This document shows, piece after piece, positions 41,572 to 51,004 of a stretch of DNA of 64,000 nt. The number at the start of each line of letters is the position of its first letter. The stretch's first letter is position 1. This DNA comes from an uncultured Christensenella sp. (lineage in GTDB: Bacteria > Bacillota > Clostridia > Christensenellales > UBA3700), in assembly GCA_910583995.1 (NCBI GenBank), contig CAJTYW010000008.1, forward strand, positions 1 to 64,000. The letters run 5' to 3'. The notes under the pieces are model-generated. The model had not been told where the DNA came from and searched no databases. It saw only the letters and a list, made by a program, of their open reading frames with translations. The translations under genes and the position numbers were made by a program.

Positions 41572-43239
41572 ATGGATTACACAAAATACAGACGCGGATA
41601 TTTTATGCCGATAGGTACAAATACTAATTGGGTTAACAAAGAGTATCTCGATAAAGCTCCAATATGGTGTAGTGTAGATTTGCGTGACGGCAATCAAGCT
41701 TTGATTACTCCTATGAACTTAGAGCAGAAGATTGAGTTTTTTAAAGTGCTATGCGATATCGGGTTTAAGGAGATTGAAGTAGGATTTCCAGCAGCATCGC
41801 AAACAGAGTACGACTTTATTCGTACTTTGATAGAAGACAAGCTCATTCCTGATGATGTTACAATTCAAGTACTGACACAAGCACGACCACATATAATTGA
41901 TAAAACCTTTGAAGCATTAAAAGGTGCTAAGCAAGTGATTGTGCATATGTATAACAGCACTTCTGTAGCACAACGCGAGCAGGTATTTAAAAAGTCAAAG
42001 CAAGAGATTATAGATTTAGCGGTTAGTGGTGCAACTTATGCCGTTCAAAAGGCACAAGACTTTGAAGGCAAAGTTATATTTGAGTACTCTCCTGAAAGTT
42101 TTTCGGGGACAGAGCCTGACTATGCTTTGCAAGTTATCAATAGTGTACTTGAAGTGTTTAAGCCTACAAAGGACAATAAAGTTATAATCAACTTGCCTGT
42201 AACGGTAGAGTTGAGTATGCCGCATATATATGCTAATCAAGTTGAATATATTAGTAATAATGTTAATTATCGTGAAAATGTAGTAATTTCTTTACACCCA
42301 CATAATGATAGAGGCACTGCAATTGCGGACGGCGAGCTTGGTTTGCTTGCAGGCGGTGATAGAATAGAAGGCACATTGTTCGGAAATGGTGAAAGAACAG
42401 GCAATGGTGATATTATTACATTTGCTATGAATTTGTATGCACACGGAGTTAACCCTAACTTAAACTTTGAAAATATGCCTGAAATCATTAAATTATATGA
42501 AAGACTAACTCAAATGAAAGTTCCACCAAGACAGCCTTATGTTGGTGAGCTTGTTTATGCAGCATTTAGTGGCTCACACCAAGATGCAATTGCCAAAGGT
42601 ATGGCGTATAGAGATAGTGGCAAAGCAAGTTACTGGAATGTGCCATATTTAGCTATTGACCCTAAAGATGTCGGCAAAGAGTATATGGCAGATGTTATCC
42701 GCATAAATAGTCAGTCAGGCAAGGGTGGCGTAAGCTATTTACTTGAGAGTGTGTTTGGTTATGAAATACCAATTGCTATGCGTGAAGAACTTGGGTATAC
42801 AGTTAAAGGTTATAGTGATAAGCAACAAAAAGAATTGCAAAATGAAGAAGTATTGGAAATTTTCCGCAATGAATATGTTAACTTTTACGGACCTTGTGAG
42901 TTAAAAGATTACCAATTTAGCAAAACGAAAAATGGTTATAATGTTAACTTGGAAATTCAGTTTGGCACAGAAGTTAAGCATTTAAGCGGTAAGGGTAATG
43001 GTATGCTTGACAGCGTTTCCAATGCAATCAAGCACGGACTTGGCTTTGAATATGTATTATCCGATTATAAGGAACACGCAAAGGAAGCAGGTTCAAACTC
43101 ACTTGCGATTTCTTATGTTTGTATCACATCTGACGGCAGAAATGTATGGGGCGTAGGTGAAGATGAAGATATTGCAAGTTCATCTATTAAAGCATTAATT
43201 TCTGCAATAAACAGAAATATAAAGGAGATGTTTTTATGA
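41572..43239 (+). CDS. leuA: 2-isopropylmalate synthase (long LeuA type)
   Basis: The 555-residue protein starts with ATG after AGGAGA. The DRE-TIM barrel motif APIWCSVDLRDGNQALITPM is near residue 30; HPHNDRGTAIADGELGLLAG near 240 and GNGERTGNGD near 268 supply the metal and acetyl-CoA site. A C-terminal regulatory domain follows. It condenses acetyl-CoA with 2-oxoisovalerate, the first step of leucine synthesis. The length matches the second LeuA subtype rather than the roughly 510-residue form. Its stop overlaps leuC in ATGA. Confidence 0.95.
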   Translation: MDYTKYRRGYFMPIGTNTNWVNKEYLDKAPIWCSVDLRDGNQALITPMNLEQKIEFFKVLCDIGFKEIEVGFPAASQTEYDFIRTLIEDKLIPDDVTIQVLTQARPHIIDKTFEALKGAKQVIVHMYNSTSVAQREQVFKKSKQEIIDLAVSGATYAVQKAQDFEGKVIFEYSPESFSGTEPDYALQVINSVLEVFKPTKDNKVIINLPVTVELSMPHIYANQVEYISNNVNYRENVVISLHPHNDRGTAIADGELGLLAGGDRIEGTLFGNGERTGNGDIITFAMNLYAHGVNPNLNFENMPEIIKLYERLTQMKVPPRQPYVGELVYAAFSGSHQDAIAKGMAYRDSGKASYWNVPYLAIDPKDVGKEYMADVIRINSQSGKGGVSYLLESVFGYEIPIAMREELGYTVKGYSDKQQKELQNEEVLEIFRNEYVNFYGPCELKDYQFSKTKNGYNVNLEIQFGTEVKHLSGKGNGMLDSVSNAIKHGLGFEYVLSDYKEHAKEAGSNSLAISYVCITSDGRNVWGVGEDEDIASSSIKALISAINRNIKEMFL

Positions 43240-44498
43240 AAGGAATGACAATGACCGAAAAAATTATTGCAAAGCATTGCGGACTTGATTATGTTAGTTC
43301 CGGTATGCTTGTAATGGCAAAGCTTGATATGATTTTGGCAAATGACATTACAGCTCCGCTTGCAATAGACGAGTTTGAAAAAGCAGGTTTTGACAGCGTT
43401 TTTGACAAAGAAAAAATAGCTTTGATAATGGACCATTTTGTGCCTTGTAAAGATATTAAATCTGCTATGCAAGTGCAAAAAACTAAAAATTTTGCGTCAA
43501 AAATCGGTATTAAACATTTTTACGACATTGGAGTTTCAGGTATAGAGCACTCATTTTTGCCAGAAAAAGGACTTGTAAAAGCAGGCGATATGATTATCGG
43601 TGCGGACTCACATACTTGCACTTATGGAGCGTTAGGGGCTTTCTCAAGTGGTGTTGGCTCAACAGATTTTGCTGTGGCAATGCGTACGGGCGAAAGCTGG
43701 TTTAAAGTTCCTAAAAGTATAAAATTTGAACTTGTAGGCAAGCCTAAAAAAGGTATTTGCGGCAAAGATATAATATTGTACATTATTGGTATGATAGGTG
43801 TAGAAGGTGCAAGATATTGCAGTATGGAATTTACTGGCGAAGGTCTAAAACACCTTAATATGTCAGATAGATTTACAATTGCCAATATGGCAGTTGAAGC
43901 AGGTGCAAAAAACGGAATTTTTGAAGTGGACGAAATTACTCACGAATATTTAAAAGAGCATTGCAGTGAGAAATATTCTGTAGAAGTTGCAGATAGCGAT
44001 GCAGTGTATTTTAAAAGTTATACAATTGATTTGTCAAAGATTGATTATTGTGTTGCTTTTCCACATTTACCAGAGAATATAAAAAATCCATCAGAGTGGG
44101 GCAATATTAAAATAAATCAGGTAGTAATAGGTTCTTGCACAAATGGTAGATACGAAGATATGTGTGCAGCTGCCGCAATTTTAAAGGATAAAAAAGTTGC
44201 AGATGGCGTTAAATGTATAATAATACCGGCTACTCAAGGCATTTATTTAAAATGTATACAAAATGGTTTAATGGAAATTTTTATAAAAGCAGGGGCAGTT
44301 GTAAGTACTCCTACTTGCGGACCTTGTCTTGGTGGCTTTATGGGAATTTTGGCAGATGGAGAAAAATGTGTTTCTACTACTAACCGAAACTTTGTTGGCA
44401 GAATGGGACACATAAACAGCGAAATATATCTTGCCAGTCCTGCTGTTGCAGCGGCAAGTAGTATTTTAGGCAGACTAGCGACGCCGGAGGAGATTTAA
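43236..44498 (+). CDS. leuC: 3-isopropylmalate dehydratase large subunit
   Basis: The 420-residue aconitase-family protein starts with ATG 43236 after AAAGGAGA. GADSHTCTYGALGAFSSGVGSTD near residue 125 and the iron-sulfur cysteines in VIGSCTNGR and TPTCGPCLGG are present. The 420-residue length fits the HacA/LeuC2-type group. It isomerises isopropylmalate with LeuD. The polar motif copy 6 is in codons 89-93. Confidence 0.94.
   Translation: MKGMTMTEKIIAKHCGLDYVSSGMLVMAKLDMILANDITAPLAIDEFEKAGFDSVFDKEKIALIMDHFVPCKDIKSAMQVQKTKNFASKIGIKHFYDIGVSGIEHSFLPEKGLVKAGDMIIGADSHTCTYGALGAFSSGVGSTDFAVAMRTGESWFKVPKSIKFELVGKPKKGICGKDIILYIIGMIGVEGARYCSMEFTGEGLKHLNMSDRFTIANMAVEAGAKNGIFEVDEITHEYLKEHCSEKYSVEVADSDAVYFKSYTIDLSKIDYCVAFPHLPENIKNPSEWGNIKINQVVIGSCTNGRYEDMCAAAAILKDKKVADGVKCIIIPATQGIYLKCIQNGLMEIFIKAGAVVSTPTCGPCLGGFMGILADGEKCVSTTNRNFVGRMGHINSEIYLASPAVAAASSILGRLATPEEI
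43501..43514 (+). repeat. Copy 6 of the polar motif AAATCGGNNNTAAA
   Basis: Exact match with NNN = TAT, preceded by GTCAA, inside leuC (reads KIGIK). Confidence 0.6.
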
Positions 44499-44499
44499 T

Positions 44500-44994
44500 A
44501 TGTTGCTTGAAGGAAAAGTTTTTAAATATGGTGATAATGTTGATACCGATGTAATAATTCCTGCAAGGTATCTTAACACTCAGGACGAAAAAGAGCTTGC
44601 TTTGCATTGTATGGAAGATATAGATATAAATTTTGCAAAACAAGTAAAAGTAGGCGATATTATGGTTGGTGGCAACAATTTTGGTTGCGGCTCATCAAGG
44701 GAACACGCCCCTATTGCTATAAAAGCAAGTGGAATTAGTATTGTTATTGCAAAATCTTTTGCAAGGATTTTTTATAGAAACAGCATTAATATTGGGCTTG
44801 CAATTTTGGAGTGTGATAAGGCAGATAAAATTCAAGCGGGCGATTTGCTTAGTGTAGATTTGGATAATGGTGTAATTTTTAACAAAACCCAAAATTGGGA
44901 AGAAAAAGTTCCGCCTTTCCCTGAGTTCATACAAAATATTATCAAAAATAATGGTTATATAAATAGTATTAAAAAGCAATTAGGTGGTAATTGA
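44500..44994 (+). CDS. leuD: 3-isopropylmalate dehydratase small subunit
   Basis: The 164-residue protein starts 2 bases after leuC, with GGAGGAG upstream. KYGDNVDTDVIIPARYL and the swivel-domain GGNNFGCGSSREHAPIAIKASG are the family hallmarks. Confidence 0.95.
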   Translation: MLLEGKVFKYGDNVDTDVIIPARYLNTQDEKELALHCMEDIDINFAKQVKVGDIMVGGNNFGCGSSREHAPIAIKASGISIVIAKSFARIFYRNSINIGLAILECDKADKIQAGDLLSVDLDNGVIFNKTQNWEEKVPPFPEFIQNIIKNNGYINSIKKQLGGN

Positions 44995-44996
44995 TT

Positions 44997-46061
44997 ATGC
45001 AAAAGCGTATTTGTGTTATTGAAGGCGACGGTATAGGCCCGGAAGTTATGGCTCAAGCATTAAAAGTGCTAGATAAAGTAGCTCAAAAGTTTAATCATAA
45101 ATTTGATTACGAATATTGTTTGGCTGGCGGTGCGGCAATTGATAAAACAGGCAAGTGTCTGCCAAAAGAAACTTTGGCTATGGTGCTTAACACAGATAGC
45201 ACATTATTAGGTGCTGTCGGTGGTAATAAATGGGATAGTGAGCCGCAAGATAACAGACCAGAAAAAGCTTTATTAGGAATCCGTAAGGCTATGCAAGTTT
45301 ATGCAAATTTGAGACCGCAAAAGTTATATGCAGAGCTAGATAGTCCGTTAAAGCCAGAGCTAATAGGTGATGGCATTGATATTATGATTGTAAGAGAGCT
45401 TGTTAGTGGCGTTTATTTTGGGGAGCATAAATTAGGAATAGACAATGATGAGCAAGTTGCGACTGACATAATGAAATATACCGAAAACGAAATAAAGAGA
45501 GTTAGTAAAGTTGCTTTTGAATTAGCAGAAAAAAGGAGTGGCAATTTACTTTTGGTTGACAAGGCAAATGTACTTGCAACTTCCAAGCTTTGGAGAAAAG
45601 TTGTAGAGAATATGTCTAAAGATTACAAAAATGTAAATGTGTCATATATGTATGTTGACAATTGTGCTATGCAACTTATCAAAAATCCATCAAAAATCGA
45701 TGTTATTTTGACGGAAAATATGTTTGGCGATATTTTGAGCGATGAAGCTAGTGCAATAATAGGGTCTATTGGTATGGCAGGTTCTTGTTCTTTAGGTGAT
45801 GGCAAACGCGGATTTTATGAAGCAATTCACGGTTCTGCACCTGACATTGCAGGGCTTGATATTTGTAACCCTATTGGTATGATAATGAGTGTTGCAATGA
45901 TGCTCAGAAATTCTTTTGATATGGAAAAAGAAGCAGATAGTGTAGAAAAGGCTGTTAAAAAATTTATACAAGATGGTTATCGCACAAAAGACATTATGCA
46001 GGAAAATAAAAAAATTGTTAAATGTAGTGAAGCAGGCGATATTATTTGCAGTTTTATTTAA
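44997..46061 (+). CDS. leuB: 3-isopropylmalate dehydrogenase
   Basis: The 354-residue protein starts at ATG 44997 (a TTG six bases earlier is possible). IEGDGIGPEVM near the start, LGAVGGNKWD, IRKAMQVYANLRPQ, TENMFGDILSDEAS and HGSAPDIAG are diagnostic. It oxidatively decarboxylates 3-isopropylmalate with NAD. Last gene of the leu operon; no ilv genes are adjacent. Confidence 0.96.
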   Translation: MQKRICVIEGDGIGPEVMAQALKVLDKVAQKFNHKFDYEYCLAGGAAIDKTGKCLPKETLAMVLNTDSTLLGAVGGNKWDSEPQDNRPEKALLGIRKAMQVYANLRPQKLYAELDSPLKPELIGDGIDIMIVRELVSGVYFGEHKLGIDNDEQVATDIMKYTENEIKRVSKVAFELAEKRSGNLLLVDKANVLATSKLWRKVVENMSKDYKNVNVSYMYVDNCAMQLIKNPSKIDVILTENMFGDILSDEASAIIGSIGMAGSCSLGDGKRGFYEAIHGSAPDIAGLDICNPIGMIMSVAMMLRNSFDMEKEADSVEKAVKKFIQDGYRTKDIMQENKKIVKCSEAGDIICSFI

Positions 46062-46075
46062 GACTTGATTTGTCT

Positions 46076-46139
46076 ACTCTTGCAAAATCTTTGTTTGTAA
46101 AGCTATAAATATATAGCCGTAGCTAAATTTTGCAAGAGT
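46076..46139 (+). terminator. Branched terminator-like structure after leuB
   Basis: ACTCTTGCAAAAT (46076-46088) pairs perfectly with 46127-46139, enclosing a second hairpin GCTATA/TATAGC (46102-46117). Only a short T run follows. Confidence 0.55.
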
Positions 46140-46154
46140 TTTAAAAACTCAAAC

Positions 46155-46184
46155 TTGACATTGTGTTGCTTTTAGTGGTAAAAT
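46155..46184 (+). promoter_or_regulatory. Promoter of the lipoprotein gene
   Basis: TTGACA (46155-46160), 18-base spacer, TAAAAT (46179-46184). Confidence 0.65.
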
Positions 46185-46261
46185 ATATTTATAACCTAAT
46201 AGCATAAGTTGTAATAAATGTAAATTATAATAATGTTTTAGGCTATCACAGGAAGGGTGTT

Positions 46262-46930
46262 ATGAAAAAGAAAATAATTTGCGTTTTAGTAGCTTTGGTT
46301 ATGTGTTTAAGCATAGTTGCTTTAACCGCTTGTGACAATTTTTTAATCCCGATAGAAAATGCTTTTAAATCGGAGACAGAAAAGGAAGAAAGTGTAAAAC
46401 CAAGTAATCCAGATAAAGAACTTTCGGAAACGCCAGATGACTCTCAGTCAAGTGGTAGTACAACAACTCCTACAATTTTTGTAAAAGGAAAAACCTTTGT
46501 TTTTGATATAGCAGCTGTGGAATATGTTTCAATGATATATCCTAATAATCAAGAAGTAATGGCTCAATATGACGAAGATGAAGAAGAGACTCCACCATTA
46601 ACTTCGGAAGAGATTATTTTCGATATACAATTTATACAACAATATGTAAATGAAATTTGTGCAGAATACGAAGGTTCAACTTTAACTTTTAAAGCGGGCA
46701 ATATTGTAGAGCAGGTGTTTGCTGACGGCACAAAGCAAACTTATTATTATCAGCAATCTTTTACAAATGTTTATATTGGATATTTGGAAGTAGTAGAAGG
46801 TAGCGACGCAGCAAACCCTAAATACCAATTTGTAAGTGCTATTGGCGGGCAGGCAGATGCGGAAATTTTGCTTTTGCAAATGGAATTATCAGATTATGCA
46901 ATAGCTTATCTTCAGTTTATAGTTGTTTAA
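46262..46930 (+). CDS. Lipoprotein of unknown function
   Basis: The 222-residue protein has a lipoprotein signal (KKK start, hydrophobic stretch, lipobox LTAC with Cys near residue 24). A low-complexity Glu/Ser/Pro/Thr linker (about residues 40-65) joins it to a globular part of about 150 residues, rich in Tyr, Glu and Gln. No motif is recognised. It stands alone between its own promoter and terminator. Confidence 0.75.
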   Translation: MKKKIICVLVALVMCLSIVALTACDNFLIPIENAFKSETEKEESVKPSNPDKELSETPDDSQSSGSTTTPTIFVKGKTFVFDIAAVEYVSMIYPNNQEVMAQYDEDEEETPPLTSEEIIFDIQFIQQYVNEICAEYEGSTLTFKAGNIVEQVFADGTKQTYYYQQSFTNVYIGYLEVVEGSDAANPKYQFVSAIGGQADAEILLLQMELSDYAIAYLQFIVV

Positions 46931-46963
46931 AAAATTTAGTTAAAAAATAGTTTAAAAATAACA

Positions 46964-46994
46964 AAAAAATCCGTGATAAATTCACGGATTTTTT
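46964..46994 (+). terminator. Terminator of the lipoprotein gene
   Basis: AAAAAATCCGTGA (46964-46976) with TCACGGATTTTTT (46982-46994), loop TAAAT. Also usable on the minus strand for the next gene. Confidence 0.88.
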
Positions 46995-47037
46995 AATTTA
47001 TTTATTTCTAGATTTCATACATTGCATATTATTTAAA

Positions 47038-47292
47038 TCATTCATACCATTCTATTTCCATAGAGTCATACTCAAAACTTTCAACAAAATCATCTGCTTT
47101 AAAACGGTGAATATGAAATTTTTTGAAATGTCTAAAATGAATCATCATTGTAACAGGTGACGAAATATCAAGTGACTCTGCAACTTTTCGTAACATATTT
47201 TCATAACTTACAAAAGTTAAAGGTGAGTTATCTTGATATAAAGTATCTTTTACATTTTTTCCGTCGATTATAAGTTTTGCCCAAATTTTCAT
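47038..47292 (-). CDS. Small conserved-looking hypothetical protein (84 aa)
   Basis: Starts at 47292 after AAGGAT. MKIWAKLIIDGKNVKDTLY, FVSYENMLRKVAESLDI, then an aromatic- and His-rich MMIHFRHFKKFHIHRFKADDF. It looks like a compact alpha/beta protein without membrane segment. No function assigned. Confidence 0.65.
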   Translation of the reverse strand: MKIWAKLIIDGKNVKDTLYQDNSPLTFVSYENMLRKVAESLDISSPVTMMIHFRHFKKFHIHRFKADDFVESFEYDSMEIEWYE

Positions 47293-47395
47293 TGTTTTAT
47301 CCTTTTCATTTATATTGTATACAATAATTTATTAAGTATTCTATATAGCTTAGTTAAAGTTTTTGATTAATAAAAAAGGTTGCTTTTATACAACC

Positions 47396-47995
47396 TTATA
47401 CTACTAAAAAATATATAAACGCCCCTAATAATCCTAATGTGGCTATGCCATAAAAAAGAGCATATTTAAAAAGGGCTTTGCTTTGATGAATACATTTTTT
47501 ACAACCGCAACTTGTAGCTACTTTTTTACTTCTAATAAAATAAGTTATGGCTAACTCAAGTAGGCCTAAAGCCAAAAACAAAAAGCTTAAAGGTTGGCGC
47601 ACTCTTCCGATATTAAATAAAGAAATTACAATTGCAGTTAAAATAAAAGGAATGCAACCATAAGATAAATTTTTAAGTTTATCGTCTTTTTTGTGGTCAA
47701 GTGTACAGTTTTTATTTTCATTATCAACACTTTCTGTATCGCTATTGGTATATGTATTATCAATACTAACGGAAGCTGTCTCTTCTACAGGTTTATCTTC
47801 TTTCGCACACTCATTGTTTTCTTCCAGATATTTGCTTTCAGTAACTGAGCAATCGTTATTATTTTCACTTGAAGTTAAATCGGTATTTGAACTGCTACCA
47901 TCAATTTCGTTTTGTGAGATAATATCGGTTTTATTTTCAATTTCCGCTTGAAAATCGCTATTATTTGTGTTTGAATTATTATTTTCGTTTAACAT
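47396..47995 (-). CDS. Membrane protein with acidic disordered N-terminus
   Basis: The 199-residue protein has about 105 Asn/Ser/Glu/Asp-rich residues, probably disordered, then three predicted membrane helices (about residues 113-195). Between the second and third helices is a cytosolic or external loop with CGCKKC, a possible metal site. The start at 47995 has only a weak ribosome binding site. It lies 19 bases after the DUF711 gene stop and is probably co-transcribed. Function unknown. Confidence 0.65.
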   Translation of the reverse strand: MLNENNNSNTNNSDFQAEIENKTDIISQNEIDGSSSNTDLTSSENNNDCSVTESKYLEENNECAKEDKPVEETASVSIDNTYTNSDTESVDNENKNCTLDHKKDDKLKNLSYGCIPFILTAIVISLFNIGRVRQPLSFLFLALGLLELAITYFIRSKKVATSCGCKKCIHQSKALFKYALFYGIATLGLLGAFIYFLVV

Positions 47996-48014
47996 TTAAT
48001 TGATTTTTCCTATT

Positions 48015-49364
48015 TTAGTTCTTCAAACTATGAAGTGGTGCAGGTATTCTGCCACCCCTTTTAATAAATTTTAAAGGAGAGTTTTTATTGACTGCAATAA
48101 TTGGAGCGTGACCTAAAAGACCACCAAACTCTGCATAATCGCCAACGCCTTTGCCTATAACAGGAATAACTCTGACAGCAGTAGTTTTCATATTTACCAT
48201 ACCAATTGCAGATTCGTCTGCAATAATACCGCTTATAACTTCCGCAGGAGTATCGCCCGGGATTGCAATCATATCAAGACCTACAGAGCATACGCAAGTC
48301 ATTGCTTCAAGTTTTTCAATATTTAAAGCTCCGCTTTCAGTTGCAGCAATCATACCTGCATCTTCGCTTACAGGAATAAATGCACCTGACAAACCGCCAA
48401 CTGCAGAACTTGCCATAATACCACCTTTTTTAACAGCATCGTTTAGCATAGCAAGACAAGCTGTTGTACCGCAAGCACCCACGCTTTCAAGACCAATCTC
48501 TTCAAGAATATGTGCTACGCTATCGCCCATAACAGGTGTAGGAGCAAGTGACAAGTCAACAATACCGCAATTAACGCCTAATCTTTTTGCAGTCTCACGG
48601 CAAACTAATGAACCAACACGAGTGATTTTAAAAGCGGTTTCTTTAATTTTTTCCGCAACTTGAACAAGGTCTCCGTCCACACTTTCCAAAGCGTGTTTAA
48701 CAACGCCCGGTCCGCTAACGCCTACATTTAAAGTCAAGTCATTTTCACCAACGCCGTGGAAAGCACCTGCCATAAACGGATTATCTTCAACAGCGTTACA
48801 AAAAACTACAAGTTTAGCACAAGCTAAGCTGTCTTTATCTGCAGTTTTTTCTGCACATTCACGAATGATTTTACCCATTAATGCAACGGCGTCCATATTT
48901 ATACCAGATTTAGTTGAACCAACATTTACAGAAGAGCATACCTTGCCCGTTGTAGCAAGAGCTTCTGGTATAGACATAATAAATTGTTTTTCATACTCTG
49001 TCATACCTTTGTGTACCAAGGCAGAGTATCCGCCCAAAAAGTCAATGCCGATTTCATTTGCAGCTTTATCCAAAGCACGAATAACTTCCAAATGTCCGCC
49101 ATTGTTTGCGGTAATAAGACTAACTGGTGTAACACTCACACGCTTATTTACAATAGGAATACCAAGTTCCGCACTAAGGTCGTTTGCTGTTTTAACCAAA
49201 TTTTTTGCACTTTTTGTAATTTTATCATAAACTTTTTCAGCAGTGCGTTTAGGAGTGTCTGCAATACAATCCAAAAGTGAAATACCAAGAGTAGTAGTGC
49301 GGACATCTAAATGTTGCTGATTTATCATTTGAATAGTCTCAAAAATCTCTTTATTGTTTATCAT
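48015..49364 (-). CDS. DUF711 / UPF0210 (PFL family) protein
   Basis: The 449-residue protein starts at ATG 49364, 6 bases after GAGG (a TTG at 49370 is rejected). ETIQMINQQHLDVRTTTLGISLLDC at the start, VNVGSTKSGINMDAVALMGK and LDMIAIPGDTPAEVISGIIADE near the end are the recurring blocks of this family. Its biochemical role is not settled. The ACT-domain gene next to it (13 bases upstream) is the usual partner, suggesting control by a small ligand such as an amino acid. Confidence 0.9.
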   Translation of the reverse strand: MINNKEIFETIQMINQQHLDVRTTTLGISLLDCIADTPKRTAEKVYDKITKSAKNLVKTANDLSAELGIPIVNKRVSVTPVSLITANNGGHLEVIRALDKAANEIGIDFLGGYSALVHKGMTEYEKQFIMSIPEALATTGKVCSSVNVGSTKSGINMDAVALMGKIIRECAEKTADKDSLACAKLVVFCNAVEDNPFMAGAFHGVGENDLTLNVGVSGPGVVKHALESVDGDLVQVAEKIKETAFKITRVGSLVCRETAKRLGVNCGIVDLSLAPTPVMGDSVAHILEEIGLESVGACGTTACLAMLNDAVKKGGIMASSAVGGLSGAFIPVSEDAGMIAATESGALNIEKLEAMTCVCSVGLDMIAIPGDTPAEVISGIIADESAIGMVNMKTTAVRVIPVIGKGVGDYAEFGGLLGHAPIIAVNKNSPLKFIKRGGRIPAPLHSLKN

Positions 49365-49377
49365 TTTCAACCTCTAA

Positions 49378-49644
49378 TTAAAGTTTGTGCATAGCATTAA
49401 AAATATCTTCGTGTTGAACGCGAATGACAACCCCAAGTTCTTCTCCTGCTTTTGTCAAAATATCGCTTAATTTAGTAACATCGCTGTTTGCACTTATAGA
49501 AACCATCATAATCATAGTAAAATAATCTTGCATAATAGTTTGAGAAATATCTTCGATATTGATATCATTTTCATATAAAATATTGCTTACTTTAGCAATA
49601 ATACCTTTTTTGTCTTTACCTATTACTGAAACAATTGCTTTCAT
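49378..49644 (-). CDS. ACT domain protein (UPF0237 type)
   Basis: 88 residues: MKAIVSVIGKDKKGIIAKVSNILYENDINIEDISQTI is a single ACT domain, which usually binds amino acids at a dimer interface. It starts after AAGAGG and leads the transcript that continues into the DUF711 gene. Confidence 0.9.
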   Translation of the reverse strand: MKAIVSVIGKDKKGIIAKVSNILYENDINIEDISQTIMQDYFTMIMMVSISANSDVTKLSDILTKAGEELGVVIRVQHEDIFNAMHKL

Positions 49645-49680
49645 AATAACCTCTTCCGAATAAAATAAGTTGTATGTTTT

Positions 49681-49709
49681 ATTGTAACATATATTAATAA
49701 TAATTACAA
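49681..49709 (-). promoter_or_regulatory. Promoter of the ACT-DUF711 operon
   Basis: Minus strand TTGTAA (49704-49709), 17-base spacer, TACAAT (49681-49686). Confidence 0.6.
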
Positions 49710-49719
49710 GAGTTATTGC

Positions 49720-49747
49720 TTACAAATTTTTATTTTCCGCGTATAAT
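49720..49747 (+). promoter_or_regulatory. Promoter of the DUF378 gene
   Basis: TTACAA (49720-49725), 16-base spacer, TATAAT (49742-49747). A palindrome TGTAAC-AAT-GTTACA lies between it and the ribosome binding site (49771-49785) and could be an operator. Confidence 0.5.
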
Positions 49748-49799
49748 TTCAAAAAACGCGCAGATAATAATGGTGTAACAATGTTACAAGGAGGAAAAA

Positions 49800-50075
49800 A
49801 TGATTACAGTAATAGCAATGATATTAATGATTCTTGGTGCTTTCAACTGGTTTTCAGTTGGTGTGTTTGATTTTAACTTTATCAACTGGATATTCACATC
49901 AAACGCATATATCGGTGCAAGAATCTTGTATGGCATCGTAGGTGTTGCAGGTTTATGGTTGGTATTCTATTTAGCATATAACAAATTCAGTGGCAGAAGA
50001 ATTAATGCCCCTGAAAGTGTTATGGGCAGAGAACGCCACGAAAGCCGTGAAGTGTCAAATTCTGAAGAGTTTTAA
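49800..50075 (+). CDS. DUF378 small membrane protein
   Basis: 91 residues; two membrane helices (about 3-22 and 38-58). The first part, ILMILGAFNWFSVGVFDFNFI, is the DUF378 signature, followed by a charged tail with SVMGRERHESREVS. Starts after AAGGAGG. Function unknown. Confidence 0.88.
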   Translation: MITVIAMILMILGAFNWFSVGVFDFNFINWIFTSNAYIGARILYGIVGVAGLWLVFYLAYNKFSGRRINAPESVMGRERHESREVSNSEEF

Positions 50076-50108
50076 TAGTAAGAAAAATTTTTGACACTTT
50101 TAAATATA

Positions 50109-50143
50109 CCGACAAAGGAACTATCCTTTGTCGGATTTTTTTA
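50109..50143 (+). terminator. Terminator of the DUF378 gene
   Basis: CCGACAAAGGA (50109-50119) with TCCTTTGTCGG (50124-50134), loop ACTA, then ATTTTTTTA. Strong. Confidence 0.9.
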
Positions 50144-50151
50144 TTTTTGGC

Positions 50152-50180
50152 TTGATAAATATCCCTTTTTATGCTAAAAT
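50152..50180 (+). promoter_or_regulatory. Promoter of the zinc-ribbon membrane protein gene
   Basis: TTGATA (50152-50157), 17-base spacer, TAAAAT (50175-50180). It lies downstream of an in-frame ATG at 50128, which is therefore not the start. Confidence 0.65.
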
Positions 50181-50211
50181 GTTTGTATTAATAATAAAAG
50201 TGAGAATGTTT

Positions 50212-50919
50212 ATGGATATAAAATGCAAAAACTGCGGACAAATGATTGACGAAAAAGATAAGTACTGCAAATATTGCGGTTACTTAATTCCGCAAAAGGA
50301 AGAAGAAATCCCACTTTCCAAAAAGAATATAGAGAATAAAGTGCAGGAAACTAAAGCTACTATCTATGAGCAAGATATTGTAGACAGTAAAAATTACCCT
50401 TTTGAAAATTTAGCTGTTATTATGCTAGGCGACAAAAATTCACTTTATACAAAAAGTGTTATGCTAACAATCTTATCTTTTTGCTTAGGATTGGTGTTTT
50501 TGGTTATTGCAGTTGTCTCTAAATTTTTAATACCTAAACCTATGGTTGCCTTTATTTGCCTATTTATTTTTATGCTTGCAATGATTTGTGCTTTTGGCTT
50601 TACTTTGGAGCGTTACTATAATTCAAAAGGCATAAAAAATATAAAAGATAATGAAATCACTATCAGAAAATACGGCTTTAAAAAACCTGCAGAAGTGCTA
50701 ATCGATGGTCATATTTTTGAGATAGTTACAGATAACCCCTGCCCAGTTTGCGAAGGGGATATAATAGGCGACTTGCATATTGAAAAAATAGAAAATAAGA
50801 TTGTCGTTGTATGCAATATTAACAGAAAACATATCTTTAGAATAGACGAAACAGAATTTGTAACAGCCTTAAGAAATGGCGAAATCACCACTTACGATAA
50901 AGGTAAAATCAAAAACTAA
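50212..50919 (+). CDS. Zinc-ribbon membrane protein
   Basis: The 235-residue protein starts at ATG 50212 (ATG 50206 is equally in frame). The N-terminus is a zinc ribbon, CKNCGQMIDEKDKYCKYCG, followed by a charged linker. Two membrane helices lie at about residues 82-128, then a soluble C-terminal domain with PCPVCEGDI and IVVVCNINRKHIFRID. The ends are probably cytosolic. Function unknown. Confidence 0.8.
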   Translation: MDIKCKNCGQMIDEKDKYCKYCGYLIPQKEEEIPLSKKNIENKVQETKATIYEQDIVDSKNYPFENLAVIMLGDKNSLYTKSVMLTILSFCLGLVFLVIAVVSKFLIPKPMVAFICLFIFMLAMICAFGFTLERYYNSKGIKNIKDNEITIRKYGFKKPAEVLIDGHIFEIVTDNPCPVCEGDIIGDLHIEKIENKIVVVCNINRKHIFRIDETEFVTALRNGEITTYDKGKIKN

Positions 50920-50937
50920 AAACAAAATAACGCTTGA

Positions 50938-50951
50938 AAATCGGGACTAAA
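50938..50951 (+). repeat. Copy 7 of the polar motif AAATCGGNNNTAAA
   Basis: Exact match with NNN = GAC, preceded by CTTGA, intergenic, 9 bases before the promoter of the TPR gene. Confidence 0.6.
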
Positions 50952-50959
50952 AGTAGATT

Positions 50960-50988
50960 TTGACCATAAAAATATAAACGGATAATGT
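50960..50988 (+). promoter_or_regulatory. Candidate promoter of the TPR gene
   Basis: TTGACC (50960-50965), 17-base spacer, TAATGT (50983-50988); moderate match. Confidence 0.45.
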
Positions 50989-51004
50989 TTACAAAGGACG
51001 AATT